Shown: in pieces, positions 7,707 to 15,242 of the stretch
How the letters are laid out: the number at the start of each line of letters is the position of its first letter
Position numbering within the stretch: the first letter of the stretch is position 1
Assembly: GCA_020026035.1 (NCBI GenBank)
Contig: JAHHRC010000014.1
Location: 1 to 23,553 of the forward strand
Reading direction: 5' to 3'
Length of the DNA: 23,553 nt
Origin: Erysipelotrichaceae bacterium
Lineage (GTDB): Bacteria > Bacillota_I > Bacilli_A > Erysipelotrichales > Erysipelotrichaceae
Notes under the pieces: model-generated
Told to the model about the DNA's origin: nothing
The model's input: only the letters and a program-made list of their open reading frames with translations
Database searches by the model: none
Translations under genes and position numbers: made by a program

Positions 7707-8588
7707 ATGATGATGAAATTAAAGAAAGTGATTCTTGTGTCGGGTATGAGTGGTGCAGGGAAAAGCTGTGCGACGAGTATTTTGGAGGACATGGGGTATC
7801 ATGTCATTGAAAACTTCCCAGTGCAGATGGTGAGTTTGTTGGTGGATATGATAGAAGCTTCGACCGATCCGCGTTATAACTATGTGGCGTTATCGACGAA
7901 TGCGGAAGACTTTCCATTGTTTCTGAGTGGGTTAAAGAGCGATGATATTGATTTGCAGGTTCTTTTCTTAGAGGCAAGTGATGCGACACTTCTTTCTCGT
8001 TATAAAAGTACACGTCGCAATCATCCATTGTTGTTGTGCAATAAGGCCAATACGTTGGAAGAGGCGATTAGTGTCGAACGTTCGATGTTGAAGAAGTCGA
8101 AGTCGAGTGCGTTTATTATCATTGACTCAAGTTATTTGACGGTGAAGGAAATGAAGATGAAGTTGGAAGAATACTTCAGTAAGGAATCGGTTCCGGCCTT
8201 TTCGATTTCCTTTGAATCCTTTGGGTATAAACATGGGGTTCCAATGGATGCGGACTTGATGATTGATGTTCGTTTCTTGCCAAATCCATTCTGGGTGCCA
8301 GAGTTACGCGTGTATTCTGGGGATGATGAAAATGTCTATAATTACGTCATGGAAAAGGAAGAGACGAAGGAGTTTGTGAAGCGTTTGGAAGCCTTTTTGG
8401 ATTATGCCTTTAACCAATATCGGATTGAAGGAAAGAATCATTTCACTGTTGCGATTGGATGTACAGGTGGGCAACACCGTTCGGTGACGTTGACGAATTA
8501 TTTGTACGAACATTATCGTCATCAGTACCACTGTTATAAGCAACATCGTGATAAGAAGGAGTGGATTCGTGATGGAAAGTCAGCGTAA
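7707..8588 (+). CDS. rapZ: RapZ/YvcJ-family nucleotide-binding protein
   Basis: A 293-residue P-loop protein (B. subtilis YvcJ is about 295). The Walker A motif GMSGAGKS is at 13-20. The C-terminal domain has LPNPFW and the signature G251-C-T-G-G-Q-H-R-S259, which in E. coli RapZ binds GlcN6P and small RNA. In Gram-negatives RapZ directs decay of the sRNA GlmZ. In Bacillota the protein hydrolyses GTP or ATP and its RNA role is unclear. The protein begins Met-Met-Met; the first ATG is best spaced (eight bases) from AGAAGG (7693-7698). The last 17 bases overlap yvcK. The rapZ-yvcK-whiA order is conserved across Bacillota, which adds to confidence. Confidence 0.95.
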   Translation: MMMKLKKVILVSGMSGAGKSCATSILEDMGYHVIENFPVQMVSLLVDMIEASTDPRYNYVALSTNAEDFPLFLSGLKSDDIDLQVLFLEASDATLLSRYKSTRRNHPLLLCNKANTLEEAISVERSMLKKSKSSAFIIIDSSYLTVKEMKMKLEEYFSKESVPAFSISFESFGYKHGVPMDADLMIDVRFLPNPFWVPELRVYSGDDENVYNYVMEKEETKEFVKRLEAFLDYAFNQYRIEGKNHFTVAIGCTGGQHRSVTLTNYLYEHYRHQYHCYKQHRDKKEWIRDGKSA

Positions 8589-9534
8589 GAAGATTGTCGT
8601 GATTGGCGGTGGCCATGGGCAATCGACGATTCTTAGAGCGATTAAGCATTTGGATGAATTTGATATCACAGCGATTGTGACGGTGGCGGATGATGGAGGT
8701 TCGACGGGTCGTTTGATTCGTAAGTTTCATATTCCAGCCATGGGCGATATTCGCAATGTAATGGTTTCTTTAGCACAAGATGAAACGATGTTTCGGGAGT
8801 TGATGGAGTATCGTTTTGAAGATCCAAATAATACCGAAGAAGATGTTTTAGGGCATAGTCTTGGGAATTTGATTTTAACGGCATTGACCGAACAGTGTGG
8901 TAGCTTTATGAAGGCTGTTTCCCTTACGAGTGAAGTCTTGAATGTAAAGGGACAAATCATTCCAGCCACAACACAGATTATTCAATTGTATGCCAAGATG
9001 GATGATGGTGTGATTGTAAAAGGGGAAGCGAATATTCCGAATGTGGATAATCATATTTATAAGGTCTTTTACCAGGATGAAGTTAAGGCGACTCCAGAAG
9101 CGGTGCAAGCGATTCTGGAAGCGGACTTTGTGGTGTATGGAATTGGTTCGGTGTATACGAGTATTTTGCCAAATGTCATTATTCCAGGGATTCAAAAAGC
9201 CTTGAAGGAAACCAAGGCGAAGCGTTTCTATATTTGTAATGCGATGAGTCAACCAGGAGAAACAGATGGCTATTCGGTGGAAGACCATGTGAAGGCCTTG
9301 CAAGACCATGGGGCGATTGTCGACTCGGTGGTTGTTGCGACGGAAGAGATTCCAAGTGCTGTGTTAGAACGGTATTTGAAGATGGGGTCTACACCGGTGT
9401 ATTTAGAGAAGTGTGAACATGACTATGAGGTTGTGAAGGTGCCTTTGTTGATGTTTGATGGTGGGGTTGTTCGCCATAATTATCAGAAAATTGAACAGGC
9501 ATTTGTAGAATTGACAGATAGAAAGCGAGGTTAA
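8572..9534 (+). CDS. yvcK: YvcK/GlmR-family UDP-sugar-binding regulator (gluconeogenesis factor)
   Basis: A 320-residue Rossmann-like protein of the YvcK/CofD-like group. Family members bind UDP-GlcNAc and support cell-wall precursor supply on gluconeogenic carbon; in B. subtilis the protein (GlmR) stimulates GlmS. Seen: an N-terminal loop GGGHGQS (12-18), TVADDGGSTGRL (about 37-48), GDIRN (58-62), GHSLGNLIL, YTSILPN and QPGETDGYS. The usual loop is GGGTGLS, so Thr and Leu are His16 and Gln18 here. The frame is open from a GTG at 8548, but AAGGAG (8556-8561) and the family's N terminus favour ATG 8572; a GTG at 8569 is also possible. The stop shares a base with the ATG at 9534. Confidence 0.93.
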   Translation: MESQRKKIVVIGGGHGQSTILRAIKHLDEFDITAIVTVADDGGSTGRLIRKFHIPAMGDIRNVMVSLAQDETMFRELMEYRFEDPNNTEEDVLGHSLGNLILTALTEQCGSFMKAVSLTSEVLNVKGQIIPATTQIIQLYAKMDDGVIVKGEANIPNVDNHIYKVFYQDEVKATPEAVQAILEADFVVYGIGSVYTSILPNVIIPGIQKALKETKAKRFYICNAMSQPGETDGYSVEDHVKALQDHGAIVDSVVVATEEIPSAVLERYLKMGSTPVYLEKCEHDYEVVKVPLLMFDGGVVRHNYQKIEQAFVELTDRKRG

Positions 9535-9539
9535 TGCGT

Positions 9540-10487
9540 ATGTCATTTACTTCGGAAGTGAAGAAAGAAGCGTCGTTACTGAAGTTAACGGGTGATGATG
9601 CAAGGGCGCAGTTGTCGGCGTTGGTACAGATGACATCGAGTTTATCGATATCAAGTCGAGGGATGTCCTTGATTGTAACAACGGGCAATGCGTCGGTTTC
9701 AAGAGCGGTGTATTCGCTTATGAAACAACGGTATGAAGTGGAAATTGAATCGGCTGTAAAACGGCGGATGAATTTGAAAAAGAATTTGATTTATATTTTA
9801 AGAATCTATGGACCAACAAGAGAGATTCTGGAAGACTTGGGAATTTATTCGACAAGGGGTTTACTTGATAAACCACTGCAAAAGATTGTATCGAAGGAAA
9901 GTTGTGCTAGAGCCTACTTGATGGGTGCGTTTATGGCGGAAGGATCTGTGAATTCGCCAGAGAATTCGAATTATCATTTGGAGATTAAGGCGATGAATCA
10001 AGCCCAAGCGAGTTTCTTGGTAGATTTGATGGAGCGTTTTAATATCCCTTCAAAGACGATTGAACGAAGAAATAAAGTCATTGTCTATGTGAAACAAGCG
10101 GAGAAGATTGGTGATTTCTTGCGTTGTATTGGTACGACGGAGAATTTGTTTAAGTTTGAAGATGCACGTATTTCTAGGGACTTTGTGAATTCGATGCAAC
10201 GGTTGAATAATGTTGAAGTGGCGAATGAAGTGAAGTCGATGAAGGCAGCGAATCGGCAGTTGGAAGATATTGCGACGTTGGAAGAATATGATTTGCTTAA
10301 GACGTTGGATCAAAAGTTAAAAGATGTGATTGCCTTGCGGAAAGAAAATCCGGAGTCTTCGTTAACGGAGTTGATGGGGCTTTATGAGGAACGGTTTAAT
10401 GCGACGGTTTCGAAGTCGGGGATGAATCATCGGTTTGTGAAGATTCATGAATTAGCTTTGCAGGCTAGAAAGGAACGCGAAGAATGA
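9540..10487 (+). CDS. whiA: WhiA-family DNA-binding regulator
   Basis: A 315-residue WhiA protein (B. subtilis homologue 316). The N-terminal half has the degenerate homing-endonuclease fold, marked by LMGAFMAEGSVN (127-138) and YHLEIK. The C-terminal part (about 225-312) carries the helix-turn-helix, with ELMGLYEERFNATVSKSGMNHRF. WhiA controls sporulation division in Streptomyces and influences division and chromosome segregation in Bacillus; its targets here are unknown. The ATG at 9534 overlaps the yvcK stop. ATG 9540 is preferred because it stands nine bases after GCGAGG (9525-9530) and gives the family N terminus MSFTSEVKKE. The next gene overlaps the stop by four bases (ATGA). Confidence 0.94.
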   Translation: MSFTSEVKKEASLLKLTGDDARAQLSALVQMTSSLSISSRGMSLIVTTGNASVSRAVYSLMKQRYEVEIESAVKRRMNLKKNLIYILRIYGPTREILEDLGIYSTRGLLDKPLQKIVSKESCARAYLMGAFMAEGSVNSPENSNYHLEIKAMNQAQASFLVDLMERFNIPSKTIERRNKVIVYVKQAEKIGDFLRCIGTTENLFKFEDARISRDFVNSMQRLNNVEVANEVKSMKAANRQLEDIATLEEYDLLKTLDQKLKDVIALRKENPESSLTELMGLYEERFNATVSKSGMNHRFVKIHELALQARKEREE

Positions 10488-10756
10488 GTGATTTCGGTAA
10501 GATTCTTTATATTTGTTTTATTGCGGTTTGTTTTGTGTTAGCTGCGATGTATTTGTGGCCGCTTATTTTAGTGTTGATTGCGTTTGTTTGGTATCACATT
10601 TACAAAGTGAAAAAGGCAATGAAGGATGCAGGTTTTGAAGAGATGAAGTTTGAAGAGCCTGTTGATTTGTATGAAGAAGTGGAACATGTGCATCAAGGTG
10701 AAGTGATTGATGCGACATTTAGCGAACATGAGGAAAAAGTACATGATAGAGTTTAA
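10484..10756 (+). CDS. Small membrane protein of unknown function
   Basis: A 90-residue protein. Residues 6-42 are hydrophobic, enough for two closely spaced membrane helices broken near W25-P26. A short basic stretch (KVKKAMK) follows, then a charged, mostly acidic tail rich in Glu, Asp and His (about 50-90). I do not recognise a family. Its ATG overlaps the whiA stop (ATGA), so it is almost certainly a real, co-translated gene. The following acetyltransferase gene starts 14 bases before its end. The positive-inside rule suggests both termini are cytoplasmic if there are two helices. Confidence 0.75.
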   Translation: MSDFGKILYICFIAVCFVLAAMYLWPLILVLIAFVWYHIYKVKKAMKDAGFEEMKFEEPVDLYEEVEHVHQGEVIDATFSEHEEKVHDRV

Positions 10757-11663
10757 TCAGGAACATTTAAAGAGTGGAATTCGGGAGTGTTGGAAGCGTT
10801 GTTTTACAACGAGTGACCAGCGTTATACGGATTATTTCTTTCGATATATATACAAAGATGCCTATGGGTATGCAAAGACGATTGATAAGCATGTGATTTC
10901 TTCGGTATGTCGTATTCCGATGGATTATATGTTTAATGGTCGAGTGTTAAAGGCAAGTATGTTAACAGGGCTTTGTACGCTACCAGAAGAGCGCAATGGA
11001 AGGCATGAAGAAGATGTGATGGAAGTTGTGATGGATGCGTGTTCTAGAAGTGAGTTGCTAACGTTTGTGAATACAAGAAAGCCGGAATTGTTTTATCAAT
11101 ATGGGTTTGAATCGGTGTATAAACGGTCAGTGTATGCGTTGAGTCGTGAGAATATGAAGCGGATGAATAATTACGGGTGTGCGTATGAAGTGAGTCCGAT
11201 TGATATGTTGAAGGTGTATTCGTATTACATTCGGAACTTTAATGGCTTCTTAGCAAGGGATTTGGATTACTTTGTGAATTATAAGAAGGAAGTTGCGGCT
11301 CGTGGTGGTAAGATTGTAGCATTCTACGATGGAAAAGATCAGATTCGTGGCTATGCGGCGATTATGATTGAAGGCCGTGTGGCAAGGATTGAAGAGATTG
11401 TGTATTTGGATTCGGTGTCGTTGATGAAGTTGTTGAATGCGGCATTGATGGAACGGGCGGAAGTATTCTTGCATGTCAGTGAATCAGAGAATTTATCGAA
11501 GGTCTTCCCAAGTGTGAAGCGGGTGGATTATGAGGATGTGATGGTTCGTTTGAATGACAAAGAATTGTTTTCTCGCTTGTTTAAAACACCTGTGGAAACC
11601 GTACAAGAGGCCTTTGCGATTTCCAAGAAACCGATTAACTTGAATGAACATTATATGCAGTAG
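10743..11663 (+). CDS. Eis-like GNAT acetyltransferase
   Basis: A 306-residue protein resembling the Eis group of GNAT N-acetyltransferases. The N-terminal GNAT domain contains the acetyl-CoA-binding region MLTGLCTLPEERNGRHEEDVM (about 73-93), followed by FVNTRKPELFYQYGFE, typical of GNAT strand 6-7. A second GNAT-like part (about 165-260, with VAFYDGKDQIRGYAAIMIEG) is consistent with a tandem Eis architecture. The Arg/Gly-rich pyrophosphate loop is less canonical than usual (RNGRHE rather than RGxGxG/A). The substrate is unknown; Eis proteins acetylate amines such as aminoglycosides or peptides. The frame is open from a TTG at 10707, but GAGGAA (10730-10735) seven bases before ATG 10743 makes that the likely start. 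It ends the rapZ operon. Confidence 0.7.
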   Translation: MIEFNQEHLKSGIRECWKRCFTTSDQRYTDYFFRYIYKDAYGYAKTIDKHVISSVCRIPMDYMFNGRVLKASMLTGLCTLPEERNGRHEEDVMEVVMDACSRSELLTFVNTRKPELFYQYGFESVYKRSVYALSRENMKRMNNYGCAYEVSPIDMLKVYSYYIRNFNGFLARDLDYFVNYKKEVAARGGKIVAFYDGKDQIRGYAAIMIEGRVARIEEIVYLDSVSLMKLLNAALMERAEVFLHVSESENLSKVFPSVKRVDYEDVMVRLNDKELFSRLFKTPVETVQEAFAISKKPINLNEHYMQ

Positions 11664-11665
11664 AT

Positions 11666-11694
11666 AAGCTTAAGAGAAATCTTAGGCTTTTTTT
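11666..11694 (+). terminator. Rho-independent terminator of the rapZ operon
   Basis: AAGCTTAAGA (11666-11675) pairs with TCTTAGGCTT (11680-11689; one wobble) around a GAAA tetraloop and runs into T residues up to 11694. Confidence 0.9.
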
Positions 11695-11742
11695 CTTTGT
11701 GAAGGTTTGAGCAAACGGGAATACGGAATATGTGTTTTGTAA

Positions 11743-11748
11743 TATACT
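11743..11748 (+). promoter_or_regulatory. Possible -10 (TATACT) of the beta-galactosidase gene
   Basis: TATACT lies 24 bases before the preferred ATG. No matching -35 or TG extension is visible, so this is a weak call. I saw no clear cre-like operator in the gap 11695-11772. Confidence 0.3.
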
Positions 11749-11772
11749 TGTAAAGAAAGATTGGAAGGTTTT

Positions 11773-14007
11773 ATGAGAGAAATTGTGAATTTGAATGCCG
11801 GATGGGCGTTTACAAAGAATGCGACGGAGTTACCGGACGTGTTTCCAAGAGTATGGGATATTATTAACTTGCCACATACTTGGAACGCTGTTGATGGCCA
11901 AGATGGTGGGAATGACTACTATCGTGGGAAAGGCTTCTACGTAAAAGAAGTTTCGAAGTTTGATTTGCCAGAGTGTGAAAAGTACTTCATTGAGATTAAT
12001 GGAGCAAGTTCCGTTGGTGAGTTGTATGTCAACGGGCGTTTGGTTGGTAGTCATCGTGGTGGCTATTCGACTTGGCGTTTTGATGTAACGGATTACTTAG
12101 AAGACAATAACTTAATTGGAGTTATTGTGGATAATACGGATGTAGAGGATGTGTATCCACGTGTTGCCGACTTTACATTCTATGGGGGATTGTATCGTGA
12201 TGTGAATTTGATTGGTGTTGATCATGCACATTTTGAACTTGAATACTATGGAACACCTGGTATTAAAGTAACACCATTTGTGGATGGTAACGATGCGAAT
12301 GTTACAGTAGAAGTATTTGTGAAAGATGCTGAAGAGAAGTGCATGCTTGCCTATACGATTGTAGATTCTGACGGTCGTGTTGTATGTGAGAAAGAAGTTC
12401 CGGTTAGTGAAACGGAATGTGTATTTACGTTAGAAAATGTCCATAAGTGGCATGGTGTGAAGGATCCTTACTTGTATCAAGCAGGTGTTTGTTTGAAGCG
12501 TGATGGGGAAGTGATTGATACCGTGCAAACGAGATTTGGATGTCGTAGTTATGAGATCGATTCTGAGCGTGGGTTTATCTTGAATGGCGAAGAGTATCCA
12601 CTTCGTGGTGTGTCGCGTCATCAGGACCGTTTAGGTGTTGGGAATGCCTTGTTGCAGGAACATCATATTGAGGATATGGATTTGATTTGTGAAGTGGGGG
12701 CGAATACGATTCGTCTTGCTCATTATCAACATGATCAATTCTTCTATGACTTGTGTGATGAACGCGGCATTGTGATTTGGGCAGAGATTCCGTATATTAG
12801 TCGTCATGTGGCTGCTGGTAGAGAGAATACCTTGTTACAGATGAAGGAATTGATTATTCAGAATTACAACCATCCTTGTATTGTTGTGTGGGGATTATCA
12901 AATGAGATTACCATTGGTGGTGAGAGTGAAGATTTGATTGAGAATCATCGCTTGTTGAATGACTTGTGTCATGAAATGGATCCAACACGTAAGACGGTCA
13001 TTGCGGCAGTTTCGATGGCGGATGAAGGTAGTCCGTATATTCATATTCCGGATGTTGTGTCGTATAACCATTACTTTGGTTGGTATGGTGGCGATGTGTC
13101 AGACAATGGGCCTTGGTTGGATCAGTTCCACAAAACCTATCCGAATATTCCACTTGGTTTAAGTGAGTATGGTTGTGAGGCACTTGATTGGCATACGAGT
13201 GATCCAAAACAAGGGGATTACACAGAAGAGTATCAAGCGTATTACCATGAAGAGATGATTAAGCAGTTGTTTAGCCGGAAGTATTTATGGGCGACGTATG
13301 TTTGGAATATGTTTGACTTTGGGGCGGATGCGCGTGCGGAAGGTGGTGTCAATGGCCGTAATAATAAGGGGCTTGTGACATTTGATCGCAAGTATAAGAA
13401 AGATGCGTTCTTTGCCTATAAGGCTTGGATGAGTGATGTGCCATTTGTGCATATTGCCTCGAAGCGCTATGTGGATCGTGTTGAGGATGTAACGAAAGTT
13501 ACTGTGTATTCGAATTTGCCAGAAGTGGAATTGTTTGTGAATGGTGTAAGTGTTGGTAAGAAGGCTTGTGCGGATCATTTCTTCCACTTTGAAGTTGCGA
13601 ATGTTGGAGAGTCAAAGATTCAAGCAGTTGCTGGTGCGTGTATGGATTGTAGTGTGATTCGTAAGGTGGATACGTTTAACGAAGCGTATCGGTTTACGGA
13701 ATCGGGTACGATTTTGAACTGGTTTGATATTACGGAAGTGGATGGACATTTCTCCTTGAATGATAATCTTGGTGAGATTATGGCAAATCCACAAGGGTTA
13801 CAGGTGGTGATGGAGATGTTGAAGAATACACCACTGCAATCGGACCAAGAACGTTCTGAAAAGGATGTTGCAGCACAGATGAAGATGTTGAGTAGTTTCA
13901 CCTTTATTCGTTTGTTGAATTTGATGGGTGTTACAAATAAGAATAGTCCTGTTTCAAAGGATGATTTATTGGCGTTGAATCAGGTGTTGAACAAGATTGC
14001 AAAGTAA
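11773..14007 (+). CDS. Glycoside hydrolase family 2 beta-galactosidase-type enzyme
   Basis: A 744-residue GH2 enzyme without a signal peptide, so probably cytoplasmic. An N-terminal sugar-binding jelly roll (from LNAGWAFTK and LPHTWNAVDGQ to about residue 155) precedes an immunoglobulin-like domain. The TIM barrel begins at GFILNGEEYPLRGVSRHQD. The acid/base Glu is E378 in WGLSNE and the nucleophile is E465 in GLSEYG. The C terminus holds a beta-sandwich (VTVYSNLPEVELFVNG) and a helical tail of about 80 residues that I cannot assign. Beta-galactosidase is the best guess, but beta-glucuronidase or other GH2 specificities are possible. The frame is open from TTG 11761; ATG 11773, just after GGAAGG, gives the family-like N terminus. 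No sugar transporter is adjacent. It is convergent with the LytTR gene. Confidence 0.85.
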   Translation: MREIVNLNAGWAFTKNATELPDVFPRVWDIINLPHTWNAVDGQDGGNDYYRGKGFYVKEVSKFDLPECEKYFIEINGASSVGELYVNGRLVGSHRGGYSTWRFDVTDYLEDNNLIGVIVDNTDVEDVYPRVADFTFYGGLYRDVNLIGVDHAHFELEYYGTPGIKVTPFVDGNDANVTVEVFVKDAEEKCMLAYTIVDSDGRVVCEKEVPVSETECVFTLENVHKWHGVKDPYLYQAGVCLKRDGEVIDTVQTRFGCRSYEIDSERGFILNGEEYPLRGVSRHQDRLGVGNALLQEHHIEDMDLICEVGANTIRLAHYQHDQFFYDLCDERGIVIWAEIPYISRHVAAGRENTLLQMKELIIQNYNHPCIVVWGLSNEITIGGESEDLIENHRLLNDLCHEMDPTRKTVIAAVSMADEGSPYIHIPDVVSYNHYFGWYGGDVSDNGPWLDQFHKTYPNIPLGLSEYGCEALDWHTSDPKQGDYTEEYQAYYHEEMIKQLFSRKYLWATYVWNMFDFGADARAEGGVNGRNNKGLVTFDRKYKKDAFFAYKAWMSDVPFVHIASKRYVDRVEDVTKVTVYSNLPEVELFVNGVSVGKKACADHFFHFEVANVGESKIQAVAGACMDCSVIRKVDTFNEAYRFTESGTILNWFDITEVDGHFSLNDNLGEIMANPQGLQVVMEMLKNTPLQSDQERSEKDVAAQMKMLSSFTFIRLLNLMGVTNKNSPVSKDDLLALNQVLNKIAK

Positions 14008-14031
14008 AAGGGGAGCGAAAGCTCCTCTTTT
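14006..14031. terminator. Shared bidirectional terminator between the GH2 and LytTR genes
   Basis: AAAAGGGGAGC (14006-14016), a GAAA loop and GCTCCTCTTTT (14021-14031) form an 11-pair stem with A and T tracts on both sides, so it can end transcription from both directions. It overlaps both stop codons. Confidence 0.85.
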
Positions 14032-14818
14032 AGATTGCTAACATGCGTTGTTCGATTTCTTTTTGAATGGCAGTGAATTGTTTTTGGGGGATGGGAAGAA
14101 TGACACCGCGATGAAGTTCGACTTCGTAGCGGCGAATGGAGTTGATGTAGTGGACGTTTACGATGTAGGAACGATGGATTTGTAAGAGGTATTCTGGAAG
14201 GATGTTTTTCCATTCTTTGAAGGTACGGGTGGATACGATGGTACGGTCGATGAGGATGATTTCGGTTCCGTGTTCAAAGGGTTGGATGTACATGATGGTG
14301 TAGGGGTCGATGTAGGAGGTTTCACTGGTGGATGGAATGGCAAGGCGGATGGAGCGTTTGTCTTTGTTAAAGGCGGCACGGATGATGTGGAAGAGGGCTT
14401 CGTCGTTTACGGCTTGCGGGTGGTAGAGGGTGAAGTCGTTGGCGGAGCGGGTGGAGAAGTGGGCGTATTTGATTTTGATTTCAAAGTTGGATACGTCATA
14501 AATAAACGTAAGCATGGCTTTGGCGTGGATGGAAAGTTTGGAGGAAGTTCCTTCAAGTATACTGATGACGGCGATGGTTTGTTTGGAAAGTTGTTTGGTG
14601 TGGTAGGTTTGTTCGAGGATTTTCATATCGGTTGGTACGTTGGTGTGGGATTGGATGGCTTTAAGGGCATCGTATTTGCCGTTGATGCAGGCGACGTTGG
14701 TGGTGATGAGTAAGATGTTTTCATCGAGCATCTTTTCCCAATAGGAGTAGTCTTTCGCGATGGTGTCTTGGACGAGTTTGCGGGTGATGTTTTCGAGTGT
14801 TTTACTTAGTTTATGCAT
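14030..14818 (-). CDS. LytTR-family regulator with N-terminal NTF2/SnoaL-like domain
   Basis: A 262-residue one-component regulator. The C terminus (about 157-256) is a LytTR DNA-binding domain: DPYTIMYIQPFEHG, TRTFKEWKNILP, IHRSYIVNVHYI (214-225) and LPIPQKQF. The N terminus (about 8-123) has no receiver domain and no phospho-acceptor Asp signature. Its pattern, helices with YWEKMLDENILLI and INGKYDALKAI and a closing strand IKIKYAHFS, fits an NTF2/SnoaL-like fold, so it may bind a small ligand; that is inferred from pattern only. Amino-acid use (Thr, Ile, His, Asn) differs from neighbours because the gene lies on the C/A-rich strand. AAAGGA precedes the ATG. It may autoregulate or control the adjacent gap or GH2 gene, which is untested. 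Confidence 0.8.
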   Translation of the reverse strand: MHKLSKTLENITRKLVQDTIAKDYSYWEKMLDENILLITTNVACINGKYDALKAIQSHTNVPTDMKILEQTYHTKQLSKQTIAVISILEGTSSKLSIHAKAMLTFIYDVSNFEIKIKYAHFSTRSANDFTLYHPQAVNDEALFHIIRAAFNKDKRSIRLAIPSTSETSYIDPYTIMYIQPFEHGTEIILIDRTIVSTRTFKEWKNILPEYLLQIHRSYIVNVHYINSIRRYEVELHRGVILPIPQKQFTAIQKEIEQRMLAI

Positions 14819-14842
14819 AGTGTTTCCTTTTCTTTCTTTCTT

Positions 14843-14870
14843 AGTTTACCGAAATTATTTGGTCTTTCAA
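14843..14870 (-). promoter_or_regulatory. Candidate promoter of the LytTR gene
   Basis: On the minus strand: TTGAAA (14870-14865; five of six), a 16-base spacer and TAAACT (14848-14843; four of six). Transcription would start near 14836, with about 17 bases of leader carrying the ribosome-binding site. Confidence 0.45.
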
Positions 14871-14922
14871 TCAAAATCTTTGGTTGTTCGTGTTGGAATT
14901 TGGGTTTTTTATGAAAATTGCT

Positions 14923-14938
14923 TTTATTTCGAAATAAA
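14923..14938. repeat. Perfect 16-base palindrome
   Basis: TTTATTTCGAAATAAA is its own reverse complement. It lies about 55 bases upstream of the -35 of the LytTR gene, a plausible place for an operator. The binding protein is unknown. Confidence 0.6.
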
Positions 14939-14955
14939 TCGTTTATACTCAATAG

Positions 14956-14989
14956 GTATCTTTTTTGAGGTCGAATGCAAAAAAGATAC
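14956..14989. repeat. Perfect 12-base inverted repeat
   Basis: GTATCTTTTTTG (14956-14967) and CAAAAAAGATAC (14978-14989) flank the ten-base loop AGGTCGAATG. Neither strand shows an A-stem-T arrangement, because the T run is in the first arm and the A run in the second, so it is not a normal terminator. It may be a protein-binding site or a cruciform/RNA hairpin. Confidence 0.65.
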
Positions 14990-15095
14990 AGATTGTTTTT
15001 TGGTTTCAATGGAAAACAAAATATTTGTATGAATTGTGATCTCTTTAAGTCGAAGAATGTATTACCAATTAGCTTTAAGATCTCGCTCATTCCTG

Positions 15096-15124
15096 TTGAC
15101 GCAATAATGAAACTTGATCATAAA
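15096..15124 (+). promoter_or_regulatory. Candidate promoter for an intergenic small RNA
   Basis: TTGACG (15096-15101; five of six), a 17-base spacer and CATAAA (15119-15124; four of six). A separate TATAAT at 15142-15147 without a -35 could also be used. Confidence 0.35.
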
Positions 15125-15130
15125 CTTTAG

Positions 15131-15233
15131 ATTAGTACTATTATAATTCATACAGATACATACAACCTGTGTGGTAACACACGTCCGCTGGTGTCAATGA
15201 ATTCCGAATGAGGGGTTTGTTGATGCTTTTTTT
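15131..15233 (+). ncRNA. Candidate small RNA with its own terminator
   Basis: A putative transcript of about 80-100 bases that contains no plausible gene. It has a hairpin GTGTG-GTAA-CACAC (about 15170-15183) and ends in a terminator-like stem: GTGTCAATGAA (15191-15201) pairs with TTTGTTGATGC (15216-15226), 11 pairs including four G-T, followed by seven T residues. It matches no RNA family I know. The stem is wobble-rich, so this remains tentative. Confidence 0.3.
15191..15233 (+). terminator. Possible + strand terminator in the intergenic region
   Basis: Eleven-pair stem with a 14-base loop followed by TTTTTTT at 15227-15233. No + strand gene precedes it, which is why an sRNA is considered. 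Confidence 0.4.
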
Positions 15234-15242
15234 GTGGGCAAA

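Noticed and set aside
14270..14713. A 147-residue + strand frame opposite the LytTR gene
   Set aside because: The product is almost all Gly, Val, Asp and Phe, as expected from the G/T-rich strand, with no ribosome-binding site, and the minus-strand LytTR gene explains the sequence.
14760..15032. A 90-residue + strand frame starting inside the LytTR gene
   Set aside because: No ribosome-binding site, antisense to the LytTR 5' end, low-complexity product.
14806..15090. A 94-residue minus-strand frame in the intergenic gap
   Set aside because: Lys/Asn/Phe-rich product typical of AT-rich noncoding DNA. The only Shine-Dalgarno-like bases touch the ATG, and the frame runs through the inverted repeats into the LytTR start.
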